Origin: Chrysomallon squamiferum
Lineage: Eukaryota > Mollusca > Gastropoda > Neomphalida > Peltospiridae
DNA: 30,000 bases
Assembly (NCBI GenBank): GCA_012295275.1
Contig: CM022674.1
Location: 14,039,874 to 14,069,873, forward strand
Direction: 5' to 3'
Numbering within the stretch: the first letter of the stretch is position 1; each line of letters starts with the position of its first letter. A program made the translations under genes and the position numbers. This document shows, one piece after another, positions 10,537 to 21,083 of this stretch. The notes beneath the pieces were generated by a model. The model had not been told where the DNA came from, did not search any database, and was given only the letters and a program-made list of their open reading frames with translations.

Positions 10537-10568
<32 letters not shown>

Positions 10569-10576
10569 AGACAGAC
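10534..10576. repeat. (CA)n/(CAGA)n tract
   Basis: A CA run followed by short CAGA units, about 30 bp upstream (transcript order) of the TM-exon acceptor. On the minus strand it reads as a GT/TCTG tract next to the pyrimidine tract. Confidence 0.9.
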
Positions 10577-10658
10577 ATTAGATGTCATTAATATAGAAAT
10601 TCTGCTAACACAGATGAACGGAAAAACAGACAAAACATGAAACATTTATAATATCTAC

Positions 10659-10659
<1 letters not shown>

Positions 10660-10697
<38 letters not shown>
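10660..10697. repeat. (TAA)n microsatellite
   Basis: About 12 perfect trinucleotide units. Confidence 0.95.
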
Positions 10698-10700
<3 letters not shown>

Positions 10701-10839
10701 CCTATTAAATTTACATTAAATAATATTTTATATATTATACAACACAGTGCAATTTAATAAGATGAAAAACACTGAATAACAAGTTTATATAATAATGATC
10801 GTGATGATAACAATGACGATGATGTTAATATTAATACTG

Positions 10840-10915
10840 ATTTTGATAGAAGATCATTCTGTGATATTCAAACATAGGACAGCGGTCTAACCACTGAACT
10901 GCAGGTCTTTCCTCA
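10840..10915 (-). mobile_element. tRNA-derived SINE remnant
   Basis: On the minus strand this reads CAGTTCAGTGGTTAGACCGC (A-box/D-arm-like, as in tRNA GTGGTTAG) followed by GTTTGAATATCAC, a decayed B box. It then runs into ATC/ATT-rich tail sequence. The arms are incomplete, so it is not a functional tRNA gene. The family is not identified. Confidence 0.4.
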
Positions 10916-10918
10916 TCA

Positions 10919-11000
10919 AACATTTTGTAAACAGTTTGTAAACATTTTGTAAACAGTTTGTAAACATTTTGTAAACATTTTGTAAACATTTTGTAAACAG
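10919..11000. repeat. Short tandem repeat of TTTTGTAAACA / GTTTGTAAACA words
   Basis: About seven units of 11-12 bp alternating between CATTTTGTAAA and CAGTTTGTAAA. Confidence 0.9.
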
Positions 11001-11219
11001 ATCTGAAACCTATCTGAACAAACTGATCTCTGACACTTACTCTAATCCATGCTAATCCAAAACCTTTTAAAAAAATGTCTTTTTCTGACAGATGTACACC
11101 AGTGCAACATTTGTAAAAAATCAAAAATCAATATTCACAGTTTTATTTACATCTGAGCTGTGTGGTGGGTGACTGTACATACACACTCTGATAATTACAT
11201 GTGTACTCACAGACACACA

Positions 11220-11239
11220 CTGTCTGTCTGTCTGTCTGT
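11220..11239. repeat. (CTGT)n microsatellite
   Basis: Five perfect units. Confidence 0.85.
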
Positions 11240-11850
11240 ATATATTTATAAATCCATTTATATATCTATTTCTCTGAGTGAGTGTGTATACAGACATACA
11301 TAAATTAATAAACATACATCATCTTCTTCTTTTTTAAATGTATTTATTTATTTATTTGTTTATTTATTATTTATTAAATATATCAGTTGGAACCTGAAAA
11401 TACTGATACATTTTGCCTCCATTTTGTCCAGTGTTGTTTGTGTCAAATTATATTTATTAATAGAACACTTATGAATAGCAAAGTTTTACTCTTGTGCTTA
11501 CAGTAAACACAATTCTCTGAAACTTGTACACAATCAAATTAATTGAGAGAGACAAGAAATGACAGAATTACATGCAGAGAAAAGATTACAATTAACAAAC
11601 CAACGTAAATAGAAGTCTGAGACCTGAGAAAGCAGGCTGCAACCTGTCAGAAACACACACAGAAATAAAACCTTTTGTTAAATAATTTTATTAGAAACAG
11701 AACATCAGTGTACACATGTTGATGTTTTATTTTAAGTTCATGACAATGGTTTGATTATATCGTATTGTCTCACTTTAAAAACCTCACTTTGCTCTGATGT
11801 GTCTACAGGGAGAACTGACTTCTCCACATTTTTCTAGTCCAGTGTAAACC
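11240..11850. other. AT-rich unique intron sequence
   Basis: I see no gene, RNA or mobile element here. There is a short TATT-rich run at about 11340-11375. Confidence 0.5.
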
Positions 11851-11851
11851 C

Positions 11852-12148
11852 TGCACAGCTAAACCTTTACACAGTTAAACCTTTACACAGCTAAACCTTT
11901 ACACAGTTAAACCTTTACACAGCCAAACCTTTACACAGCTAAACCTTTACACAGCCAAACCTTTACACAGCCAAACCTTTACACAGTTAAACCTTTACAC
12001 AGTTAAACCTTTACACAGTTAAACCTTTACACAGTTAAACCTTTACACAGCTAAACCTTTACACAGTTAAACCTTTACACAGTTAAACCTTTACACAGCC
12101 AAACCTTTACACAGCCAAACCTTTACACAGCTAAACCTTTACACAGCT
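11852..12148. repeat. 16-bp minisatellite (about 18 copies)
   Basis: The unit CACAG(T/C)(T/C)AAACCTTTA repeats with exact 16-bp spacing. Variants are GTTAAA, GCTAAA and GCCAAA, a transition series at two positions; the rest is nearly invariant. Confidence 0.96.
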
Positions 12149-12760
12149 TATCTGAAGAAAACTCTTCTATTAATTTTGAATTAGCAAGTTCGATATGTTG
12201 ATTTTTTTTATGTCAGTCTGTCATTTATGACAAATTCAATAAGAAATGTAAAATGTGCAGCATACGTATTTATGCAGACTTCTGCTTTTCACACAAAATC
12301 TAATTGAGTGAGTTCACTTAGGTGTCAGTAGACACACTAATAATAATCTAGATCATTTAGATGTATGTAGTAACTACAAAAAATATGACATCATCATTTA
12401 TTAATAAATGAAAAGAAGTGAGATCATTTCATCTCACACAGTGGTTTAATTGCATGCAAGTTGCTGCTATTGTTTAAGAAGTGATTGTACTGGCAAATTT
12501 GTATGCCGATGTTGACAAAACTAATTACTGATACAATTTGTCTTTTTTGTTTTGGAATTTACACCCGAAATCCGAAGTAGACAAAGACAGTGACTTTTTT
12601 ATCACAACCTGTAGGATTACAGTACAGAGAAGAAGGCTTTGGTGATATAAAACAACAAAATTAAAATCTGGATTAGACAGGATTGTGTTAATAACAGATT
12701 AACAGACCTTGAAACAGTGTCAGCTTACACAAATCTTATTAGTCAAATTATGTATGTGCG
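12149..12760. other. AT-rich unique intron sequence
   Basis: Normal-complexity, AT-rich sequence with no coding frame, RNA gene or repeat that I can recognise. Confidence 0.5.
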
Positions 12761-13017
12761 TACATATGTATGAGTGTATGTGTGTGTGGGGGTAAGTGTG
12801 TGTATGTACAAGTATATTTTTATATTAATTTATGTATGTACACATATATGAATGTATTTATGTATGTACACATATATGAATGTATATATGTATGTATAAC
12901 TGCATGCATATATGAATGCTTGTATGAATGCACATATGTACATATGTATGTACATATGTATATATGTATGTACATCTTTATATATGTATGTATAATTGTT
13001 TATAAATATATATATAT

Positions 13018-13066
<49 letters not shown>
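12761..13066. repeat. TATG/ACAT-rich tract ending in (GT)n
   Basis: Degenerate TATGTATG and ACATATG words are followed by a GT run at about 13018-13066. Open frames across it on both strands are low-complexity artefacts. Confidence 0.9.
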
Positions 13067-13068
<2 letters not shown>

Positions 13069-13352
13069 TGCATGTTTTATGAATATATCTCATGTTTATT
13101 AACAGTTAAAAAACTCAGTATTTAAATGTGTTATATACTGACAAGTATAAAGTACACTGTAATGACATTTAGTATGTACAATCACATCTCTTTAACCAAG
13201 CAGAATTGCAATATGTAATTAGATAAATTAGGAGAAAAACTAGACACAGAAAGTTGTGGAATGTTAGATGTGTGTAAAGACACTGTGACAGTAGAAGTGA
13301 TATCCTTCACACCGGTGTGCGATAACTCAGATAACACACTAGTTTTATGTTA

Positions 13353-13354
<2 letters not shown>
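13067..13354. other. AT-rich unique intron sequence
   Basis: Nothing recognisable; it ends at the poly-A block. Confidence 0.5.
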
Positions 13355-13392
<38 letters not shown>

Positions 13393-13490
13393 AAAAAAAA
13401 TAAAAATAAAAATAAAAATTAAAATAAAAATAAAAATAAAAAAAAAAATAAAAATAAAATAAAATAAATAAATAAATAAATCAATAAAAG
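13355..13490. repeat. Poly-A and (TAAAA)n block
   Basis: A run of 36 A is followed by TAAAAA/TAAAA/TAAA units of decreasing length. It could be the tail of an old plus-oriented retroelement, but no body is recognisable to its left. Confidence 0.85.
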
Positions 13491-13539
13491 CAAAACCATG
13501 AATTAATGTAAAACTAAAAATGTTTGAGTAATAGTTGTA

Positions 13540-13673
13540 AATGTAGTGGTAGTATAGTGGTGATATTAGTAATAGTAATAATGGTAATAGTAGTAGCAGT
13601 AGTTTTATGGTGGTGACAGTAATAAATAATACCAGTAGTGGGTAGTGGTGGTGGTAGTAGAAAAGATGTAGTT

Positions 13674-13709
<36 letters not shown>

Positions 13710-13960
13710 ATGATAAAATAGTAGTGTGACAGTAGTAATAGTAGTAGTTAATGTAATCATACTAGTCACAGTAGTAGTCATTGTAGTAGTTTAAATAGTA
13801 GTAGTATGAGTAATATAGTGTGTGAGTAGAATAGTAATGATAAAAGTGAGTGATGGTTGTAGTTGTGGTAGTTGTAGCAGTCATAGTCAGAGTTGTAATA
13901 TGAGATGCAACAGTACTAGTAATAGTGATATCTGTGTAGTTGTACTAGCATCAGTAATAG
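13540..13960. repeat. AGT-rich degenerate trinucleotide region
   Basis: GTAGTAGTAGT is perfect at about 13675-13708 and degenerate on both sides (GTAATAGTAGTAG words). It grades into the 14.1-kb array. Confidence 0.9.
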
Positions 13961-14113
13961 TGATTGTAATAGCAAAAATGACAGTGTTGGAATTAATAAT
14001 GGAATTATAAGCAACGGGGCTAGTAACACATACATAATATATGATGATATTGCACAGCAAAGAGCTGATATATCACAGAGGGTAGAAAAGGTTTTTAAAA
14101 TGAATCTGTTTTG

Positions 14114-16029
14114 AGAACAGACTGTCTGTTTGTGACGTAAAGTGAACAGACTGTGTGTGATGTAAAGTGAACAGACTGTGTGTGATGTAAAGTGAACAGA
14201 CTGTGTGTGATGTAAAGTGAACAGACTGTCAGTGTGTGATGTAAAGTGAACAGACTGTGTGTGTGATGTAAAGTGAACAGACTGTGTGTGTGTGATGTAA
14301 AGTGAACAGACTGTCTGTGTGTGATGTAAAGTGAACAGACTGTGTGTGATGTAAAGTGAACAGACTGTGTGATGTAAAGTGAACAGACTGTCAGTGTGTG
14401 ATGTAAAGTGAACAGACTGTGTGTGTGATGTAAAGAGAACAGACTGTCTGTGTGTGATGTAAAGTGAACAGACTGTGTGTGTGTGATGTAAAGTGAACAG
14501 ACTGTCTGTGTGTGATGTAAAGTGAACAGACTGTGTGTGATGTAAAGTGAACAGACTGTGTGTGTGTGATGTAAAGTGAACAGACTGTGTGTGTGATGTA
14601 AAGAGAACAGACTGTCTGTGTGTGATGTAAAGTGAACAGACTGTGTGTGTGTGTGATGTAAAGTGAACAGACTGTCTGTGTGTGATGTAAAGTGAACAGA
14701 CTGTCAGTGTGTGATGTAAAGTGAACAGACTGTGTGTGTGATGTAAAGTGAACAGACTGTGTGTGTGATGTAAAGAGAACAGACTGTGTGTGATGTAAAG
14801 TGAACAGACTGTGTGTGTGTGTGTGATGTAAAGTGAACAGACTGTCTGTGTGTGATGTAAAGTGAAATGACTGTGTGTGTGTGATGTAAAGAGAACAGAC
14901 TGTCTGTGTGTGATGTAAAGAGAACAGAATGTGAGTGATGTAGAGTGAACAGACTGTCTGTGTGTGATGTAAAGAGAACAGACTGTGAGTGATGTAAAGT
15001 GAACAGACTGTGTGTGATGTAAAGTGAACAGACTGTGAGTGTGATGTAAAGTGAACAGACTGTGTGTGATGTAAAGTGAACAGACTGTTTGTGATGTAAA
15101 GTGAACAGACTGTGTGTGATGTAAAGTGAACAGACTGTGAGTGATGTAAAGTGAACAGACTGTGAGTGATGTAAAGTGAACAGACTGTGAGTGATGTAAA
15201 GTGAACAAACTGTGTGTGATATAAAGTGAACAGACTGTGAGTGATGTAAAGTGAACAGACTGTCTGTGTGTGAAGTAAAGTGAACAGACTGAGTGATGTA
15301 AAGTGAACAGACTGTGTGTGTGTGTGATGTAAAGTGAACAGACTGTGTGTGTGTGATGTAAAGTGAACAGACTGTGTGTGTGTGTGATGTAAAGTGAACA
15401 GACTGTCTGTGTGTGAAGTAAAGTGAACAGACTGAGTGATGTAAAGTGAACACTGTCTGTGTGTGATGTAAAGTGAACAGACTGAGTGATGTAAAGTGAA
15501 CAGACTGTGTGTGATGTAAAGTGAACAGATTGTGAGTGTGTGATGTAAAGTGAACACTGTCTGTGAGTGATGTAAAGAGAACAGACTGTGAGTGATGTAA
15601 AGTGAACAGACTGTGTGTGATGTAAAGTGAACAGACTGAGTGATGTAAAGTGAACAGACTGAGTGATGTAAAGTGAACAGATTGTGAGTGTGTGATGTAA
15701 AGTGAACAGACTGTGAGTGATGTAAAGTGAACAGACTGTCTGTGTGTGATGTAAAGTGAACAGACTGTCTGTGTGTGATGTAAAGTGAACAGACTGTGTG
15801 TGCTGTAAAGTGAACAGACTGTGTGTGATGTAAAGTGAACAGACTGTCTGTGTGTGATGTAAAGTGAACAGACTGTTTGTGTGTGATGTAAAGTGAACAG
15901 ACTGTGTGTGATGTAAAGTGAACAGACTGTCTGTGTGTGATGTAAAGTGAAAAGACTGTGTGTGATGTAAAGTGAACAGACTGTCTGTGTGTGATGTGAA
16001 GAGAACAGACTGTCTGTGTGTGATGTAAA
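14114..16029. repeat. Minisatellite with nested GT microsatellite (about 70 units)
   Basis: The unit is GATGTAAAGTGAACAGACTG followed by a variable (TCTG)(TG)n segment, so unit length ranges from about 21 to 35 bp. The core is nearly invariant (AGTGAACAGAC or AGAGAACAGAC), while length variation sits almost entirely in the TG run. The array is stop-free over long distances on the minus strand in all three frames, giving apparent proteins of 710, 455 and 388 residues built from HTQSVHFTS, VCSLYITH and SLFTLHH. These are the same DNA read in three frames and not evidence of a gene. Confidence 0.97.
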
Positions 16030-16176
16030 TAAACACAAGTAAATACACTGGTTACATTGCTCTACAAACATGTTGCACTGTCATCAAATAACCATTTGTC
16101 TTAAACAAACTACGAGACTTGGGTTTTATTACACCATATCCTGTTTTATTAGTAAAAGTAATATATTATTGTAGAG

Positions 16177-16180
<4 letters not shown>

Positions 16181-16263
<83 letters not shown>
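16181..16263. repeat. (GA)n microsatellite
   Basis: About 41 uninterrupted GA units. Confidence 0.97.
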
Positions 16264-16266
<3 letters not shown>

Positions 16267-16359
16267 AGTACAGAGAGAAATGAGAGTAAAGGAGAATTAA
16301 GGAAGAATAAAATTTAAGACAAGACAAGGAGAGAGAAAAGAAAACATAAACATGCACAC

Positions 16360-16592
16360 TGACTGTCTCACACACAGACACACACTCACAAACACACATA
16401 CATGCAGACACACACAGATACATACACACATACACAGACACAAACACACAAACACACACAGACACATACACAGACACAAACAAACATACACATAGACACA
16501 CACACACAAACACATACACAGACACATACAGACACACACACACATAAACACACATACTCACAGACAGACTGACAAACACACACAAACACATA
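16360..16592. repeat. CA/CAGA-rich tract
   Basis: Degenerate ACACAGACAC words without constant period. Minus-strand open frames over it are cysteine/valine low-complexity artefacts. Confidence 0.9.
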
Positions 16593-17350
16593 TTCTAACT
16601 GGTTATTCTCCCTCCATTCTGGACTTAAACAAATTAATAACACACTGTGCATTAATAACTGTTATTCTGTGAAACATCAAACTCAACCTGCTGTGTAAGT
16701 GAACAAACTAACCACACAGGGATTTCGTTACCATGGTGTTCACTGTATTTATAGCCAGGTTAACAACTTCAGTTAAACCTCAAATTCTTTTCAAATCTTC
16801 ATTTTCAGATTTTCCATTATATTTCTAATTTTTTTAAAATTATTGCTAAGAACCTTTTTATATTTTAATTTCATTGTGAAATGAAAGAAGATGAAAAATG
16901 TTTAAAACAAAATGAAAGGAAATTAAAAACAAGATTTACCTTTTTTATTTATTTATTTTTTATTTCTTCTCAATATTTTATTCCAGCTCTGTATTTTGAT
17001 CTGGTTATTAAGAGTTCACCTCAATACCCAGCTATTTTATTTTTCAATCACTATAATTTTTATTTATTACAGAACTCTGTATATATATTGTTTTTCGTTA
17101 TAGTTTTAGTTATTGCTTCACACCGAGACTATCTGATTAACACAGATTAATTATTTCATTCACTGTTCATTCATCAAACATTAATTTATTATTTGTCAGA
17201 ATTTATTAATTCACTAATTACTTGTCACAGGTGATTCATTCATTCAATCTCAAATCACTTATCATACATGAGTTAAATAATTAATTTATTTAATGATGTA
17301 GATTACAGAAACTTGTTATTACACTGAATGAAATACCTCACAGAAACTAT
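16593..17350. other. AT-rich unique sequence
   Basis: A plus-strand open frame of 89 codons (16881-17150) is AT-driven and phenylalanine/tyrosine/leucine-rich, with no recognisable motif. I do not call it a gene. No other feature is visible. Confidence 0.5.
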
Positions 17351-17359
17351 TACTGTTAG

Positions 17360-17462
17360 GTTATCATCATCATCATCAGTATTATTATTGTTTTTGTTAT
17401 TATTGTTGTTGTTTTGTTATTGTTATTATAGCTATTATTATTATTGTTATTGTTATTGTTAT

Positions 17463-17497
<35 letters not shown>

Positions 17498-17585
17498 ATT
17501 CACGGTTCAGGATAACTAACCTATAATACTTGCTCAACCAGACTACTACTACCACCACTACCACTACTGCTACTACTACTACAGT
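17360..17585. repeat. (ATC)n, (ATT/GTT)n and (CTA)n trinucleotide tracts
   Basis: ATC units at 17360, degenerate ATT/GTT units to 17500 ending in perfect GTT, then a CTA/CCA run at 17540-17585. Confidence 0.93.
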
Positions 17586-17654
17586 ACATTAGGTATACAT
17601 TATTATTAGTGTAAGAAGATAGGTGAAACAGACTGTGGTGTTTTAGTTGACACT

Positions 17655-17998
17655 TGCACAGTGTACAGTTACACACAGTGTACAGTTACACACAGTGTAC
17701 AGGTACACACAGTGCACAGTTACACACAGTGCACAGTTACACACAGTGCACAGTTACACACAGTGCACAGTTACACACAGTGCACAGTTACACACAGTGC
17801 ACAGGTACACACAGTGCACAGTTACACACAGTGGACAGTTACACACAGTGGACAGTTACACACAGTGTACAGGTACACACAGTGCAGTTACACACAGTGT
17901 ACAGGTACACACAGTGGACAGTTACACACAGTGCACAGTTACACACAGTGCAGTTACACAGTTACACACAGTGTACAGTTACACACAGTGTACAGTTC
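17655..17998. repeat. 17-bp minisatellite (about 20 copies)
   Basis: The unit ACACAGTGCACAGTTAC repeats every 17 bp, with GTGCAC, GTGTAC or GTGGAC at the centre and GTTAC or GGTAC at the end. Because 17 is not a multiple of three and the unit has no stop, all three plus frames stay open (HTVHSYTQCTVT-type peptides). A few units are truncated near 17886 and 17950. Confidence 0.96.
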
Positions 17999-18119
17999 AA
18001 TCAAGTAACAGAGACACAAAACATTTGTATACTCTCATACCATTCAGTGGATGTCCTGATTTTGTGGTGGTCTTTTGTTTGAGTGTATCCACCAGGAACA
18101 GAAGTAGATAGATTATACA

Positions 18120-18250
18120 GACAGATATGAAAGACAGATAGAAAGAAAGAGAAAAAGAAGGAGAGAAAGAAGAGAAATTGAATTGTAGGGAAAGAGAGAA
18201 CATGAAAGACACAGAGGGGATGGAGAGGGAAAAAAAAAAAAAAAAAAAAA
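18120..18250. repeat. GA-rich degenerate sequence with poly-A
   Basis: Purine-rich (AAAGA, GAGAA) sequence containing a run of about 20 A at 18231-18250. It leads into the GA microsatellite. Confidence 0.85.
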
Positions 18251-18270
18251 GAAGAGGGATCAAAGGAAAG

Positions 18271-18274
<4 letters not shown>

Positions 18275-18357
<83 letters not shown>
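18275..18357. repeat. (GA)n microsatellite
   Basis: About 41 uninterrupted GA units, nearly equal in length to the GA tract at 16181. Confidence 0.97.
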
Positions 18358-18361
<4 letters not shown>

Positions 18362-18640
18362 GAAAAGATGAATAGAACATTGTGTGAATATGCTAGAATG
18401 TTTTCTGTTTTATGCACACATAAATCTGTATGGACACTAAACTTCATTACATTCAAACCATTTCAAACTGTAAGCTTTTAACTATTTAAATACAGCATGT
18501 ATTTACATTATAAAAATATAAATATATCTGTTTGTGTGCAATCCATACTAAAATGTGTTTAATTACTTATTGTTGTCGATGAAAATTCAAATGCACAGTA
18601 CAGAATATGCTATTTATTATTAACAGATAAATACTTGCAT

Positions 18641-18750
18641 TAACACACACACACACACACATATACAGACAGAAACACAGAGAGACACATACACACATAC
18701 AGACAGAAACATACACACATACAGGCAGAAACACACACATACACAAACAA
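18641..18750. repeat. (CA)n then CAGA/ACAT-rich tract
   Basis: A short CA run followed by degenerate ACACATACAGACAGAAAC words. Confidence 0.85.
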
Positions 18751-18848
18751 AACACAGGAACATAAGCATTCAAACATTAAGAAAAAAAAAATTAACATTC
18801 ACATCACAGTAACATTTAAATATTAAAAACGACAAAATAATTAATTAC

Positions 18849-18860
18849 CGGCAAATCCAT
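18849..18860 (-). CDS. ECE1-like: Candidate alternative first coding exon (MDLP)
   Basis: ATG GAT TTG CCG is followed immediately by donor GTAATT. The ATG has A at -3 and G at +4, a good context. Splicing in phase 0 to 10503 would give MDLP-MSGQRYKR. The upstream sequence (18861-19310) is unusually normal in complexity and contains CpG dinucleotides, unlike most of the window, as a first exon and promoter might. A short ATG-to-donor match can occur by chance, so this rests on the combination of phase, Kozak context and resemblance to ECE1's known alternative starts. No transcript evidence is available. The exon's 5' end is unknown; only the coding part is given. Confidence 0.4.
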
Positions 18861-19029
18861 GATTAGTATCTGATCCACTGTGTCGGCAACTGATCCACTG
18901 ATCCAAACAAACAGTAGAAAAAAAACTGAGACAAAAAATTCTAAATTTTCATGAAAACAAAAATTCCTTTCTACTTTAGCTGGACAAATTTCAATCTCTC
19001 GACTCAGAAATTTAATCTGAATCTTCACT

Positions 19030-19310
19030 AATCACATCTCACGTTTTCTCACCAGAGGTCTCTGTCATCAAAAAGCAGCAGACGTCTAAATTAGGAAGCA
19101 AAAACAATCAAAGCAACAACCTTGACCTTGCTGAATGTAACAGTCCGTTTGCAATGTTACGTTTTGTCTCTTCACTGCAGAGACGATGTGAGTGTGTGCC
19201 TGCGCATCGTCGTTTCGAATAAGTCACACGATGATGAGATCAGTAATAACGTTGTCGTCCTCATGCACGCAGATGTATAATGCAAACAGTGGAAGGCGAT
19301 GCCTTTGAGC
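19030..19310 (-). promoter_or_regulatory. CpG-containing region upstream of the MDLP exon, possible promoter
   Basis: This stretch is non-repetitive and richer in CG dinucleotides (for example TGCGCATCGTCGTTTCG near 19200) than the surrounding AT-rich satellites. No clear TATA box is placed. It is proposed only because it lies just upstream of the MDLP exon on the minus strand. Confidence 0.25.
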
Positions 19311-19370
19311 TCAGACAGAAATCAATACAAGAGTACAGCTGCCATAACAAGTAGAATCTGACCAAATAAC

Positions 19371-20148
19371 AGGCTACACAGAACAGTGTATATTTAAATA
19401 TATTACATATACATATATTTATATACCTCACAGAAACACACTAAACAGGCTACACAGAACAGTGTATATTTAAATATATTACATATACATATATTTATAT
19501 ACCTCACAGAAACACACTAAACAGGCTACACAGAACAGTGTATATTTAAATATATTACATATACATATATTTATATACCTCACAGAAACACACTAAACAG
19601 GCTACACAGAACAGTGTATATTTAAATATATTACATATACATATATTTATATACCTCACAGAAACACACTAAACAGGCTACACACAACAGTGTATATTTA
19701 AATATATTACATATACATATATTTATATACCCTCACAGAAACACACTAAACAGGCTACACACAACAGTGTATATTTTAATATATTACATATACATATATT
19801 TATATACACAGAAACACACTAAACAGGCTACACAGAACAGTGTATATTTAAATATATTACATATACATATATTTATATACCTCACAGAAACACACTAAAC
19901 AGGCTACACAGAACAGTGTATATTTAAATATATTACATATACATATATTTATATACAAATGAAAAACACTAAAAAGGCTACACAGAACACAGTGTATATT
20001 TAAATATATTACATATACATATATTTATATACCTCACAGAAACACACTAAACAGGCTACACAGAACAGTTTATATTTAAATATATTACATATACATATAT
20101 TTATATACCTCACAGAAACACACTAAACAGGCTACACAGAACAGTGTG
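19371..20148. repeat. 76-bp AT-rich minisatellite (about 10 copies)
   Basis: Units start AGGCTACACAGAACAGTG and include TATATTTAAATATATTACAT and CATATATTTATATACC, then CTCACAGAAACACACTAAAC. AGGCTACACA anchors at 19371, 19447 and 19523 are 76 bp apart. Copies are almost identical apart from a few small indels, which implies recent expansion. Each unit contains the perfect 14-bp palindrome TATATTTAAATATA. The array lies between two candidate first exons, 5' of the MDLP exon in transcript orientation. Confidence 0.97.
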
Positions 20149-20440
20149 TGTATATATATATATATATACAAATGAAATAAAAATACACAACACAATAGTA
20201 TATATTTAAATATATTTATATACCTCACTCTTTCAGACACATAATAAACATATACACACAAACTAAATAAGGAAACATAACAATATACATATTTAAATAT
20301 GTTACTATATATATATATATATCACTGCCAGACAGACAGATACATAGATATATGGATAAAGAGATAGACAAACAGACAGATATATAGCTAGATGAAGACA
20401 AACATATAGACAGATAGTTGGGACAGAGTTATTATTCCTG
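20149..20440. repeat. Degenerate TATA/CAGA-rich sequence
   Basis: This continues the AT-rich words of the 76-bp array (TATATTTAAATATATTTATA recurs once), with TA runs and GATAGACA words. Confidence 0.75.
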
Positions 20441-20484
20441 TTACATTCAACATTTCTGTGCAACATTTCTTACTTCAGTCAGCT

Positions 20485-20655
20485 TTCACACTCATCAAGT
20501 TTTACTACAATCAAGTCAAACTATAATCAAGTTTACTTTAGTCAAGTTTTACTACAATTAAATTTTACTATAAGCAAGTCTTGCTTTAGTCAAGTTTTAC
20601 TATAATCAATTTTACTATAGTCAGTCTTATTTAATTCAAGTCTTACTTTACTATA
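20485..20655. repeat. Imperfect short repeat of AAGTTTTACTATAATC words
   Basis: About ten diverged copies of 14-18 bp such as CAAGTTTTACTACAATC and CAAGTCTTGCTTTAGTC. Confidence 0.8.
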
Positions 20656-20826
20656 ATTTGCAGTGATATTTTATTACTGACTGCTAAAGAAAAAGTATTA
20701 TTTTACACAACCATAATCAGATTGAATGTGTGTTTCTGTGTGTCTGTATGTGCATTCATGCGTATATGTTTGTATAATGGGGTGACTGAGTGAGGTATAT
20801 GTACACACACACACTTGTAGACCCAA

Positions 20827-20827
<1 letters not shown>

Positions 20828-20860
<33 letters not shown>

Positions 20861-20905
20861 CTGTGTATTTGTATATGTGTGTGTGTATGAGTCTATATGT
20901 GTGTA
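20828..20905. repeat. (GT)n microsatellite with TATGTGTG extension
   Basis: A GT run at 20832-20860, then GTATATGTGTG words. It lies about 80 bp downstream (transcript order) of the MDADE donor. Confidence 0.9.
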
Positions 20906-20984
20906 TGTTGAATGTAACTACTACATATGCAAAATGTATCACAAACACACAGTGAATAAAGCATTGTATTAAACCCATAATTAC

Positions 20985-20999
20985 CTCATCTGCGTCCAT
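20985..20999 (-). CDS. ECE1-like: Candidate alternative first coding exon (MDADE)
   Basis: ATG GAC GCA GAT GAG is followed directly by donor GTAATT, phase 0. Joined to 10503 it would give MDADE-MSGQRYKR. The start has A at -3 and G at +4. Sequence on its 5' side (21000-21080) is non-repetitive. The acidic MDADE would extend the acidic cytoplasmic tail. An alternative reading is a non-coding or internal 5' exon, since acceptor-like CAG sites lie about 35-60 bp upstream. The 5' end is unknown. Confidence 0.4.
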
Positions 21000-21083
21000 A
21001 CTGAACAAATTTGATTCCAGATATCTCAGGACACTGACTGTTGGTAAAGAGCTGTGAAATATCTGTGTGTAAGCCACACTCAC

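Larger units (their letters stand above)
10504..18848 (-). other. Intron upstream of the TM exon, proximal part
   Basis: This region would be intronic from any of the candidate first exons. It contains no further M13 coding sequence that I can find. Contents in plus order are CA and TAA tracts, a tRNA-SINE-like scrap, a TTTTGTAAACA repeat (about 10919-10999), a 16-bp array, AT-rich unique sequence (12150-12760), TATG/GT tracts, a poly-A block, an AGT-rich zone, the long 14.1-16.0 kb array, GA and CA tracts, AT-rich unique sequence (16600-17350), ATT/GTT and CTA tracts, a 17-bp array and a second GA tract. Confidence 0.6.

Noticed and set aside
13916-16071. Long minus-strand open frames (710, 455 and 388 residues)
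   Set aside because: They are three frames of one stop-free tandem repeat with no start context, domain or codon bias.
16881-17150. Plus-strand 89-codon frame
   Set aside because: AT-driven composition rich in F, Y, L and I with no motif, in intronic sequence.
17647-18111. Plus-strand frames of 115-154 residues
   Set aside because: They are translations of the 17-bp minisatellite in all three frames.
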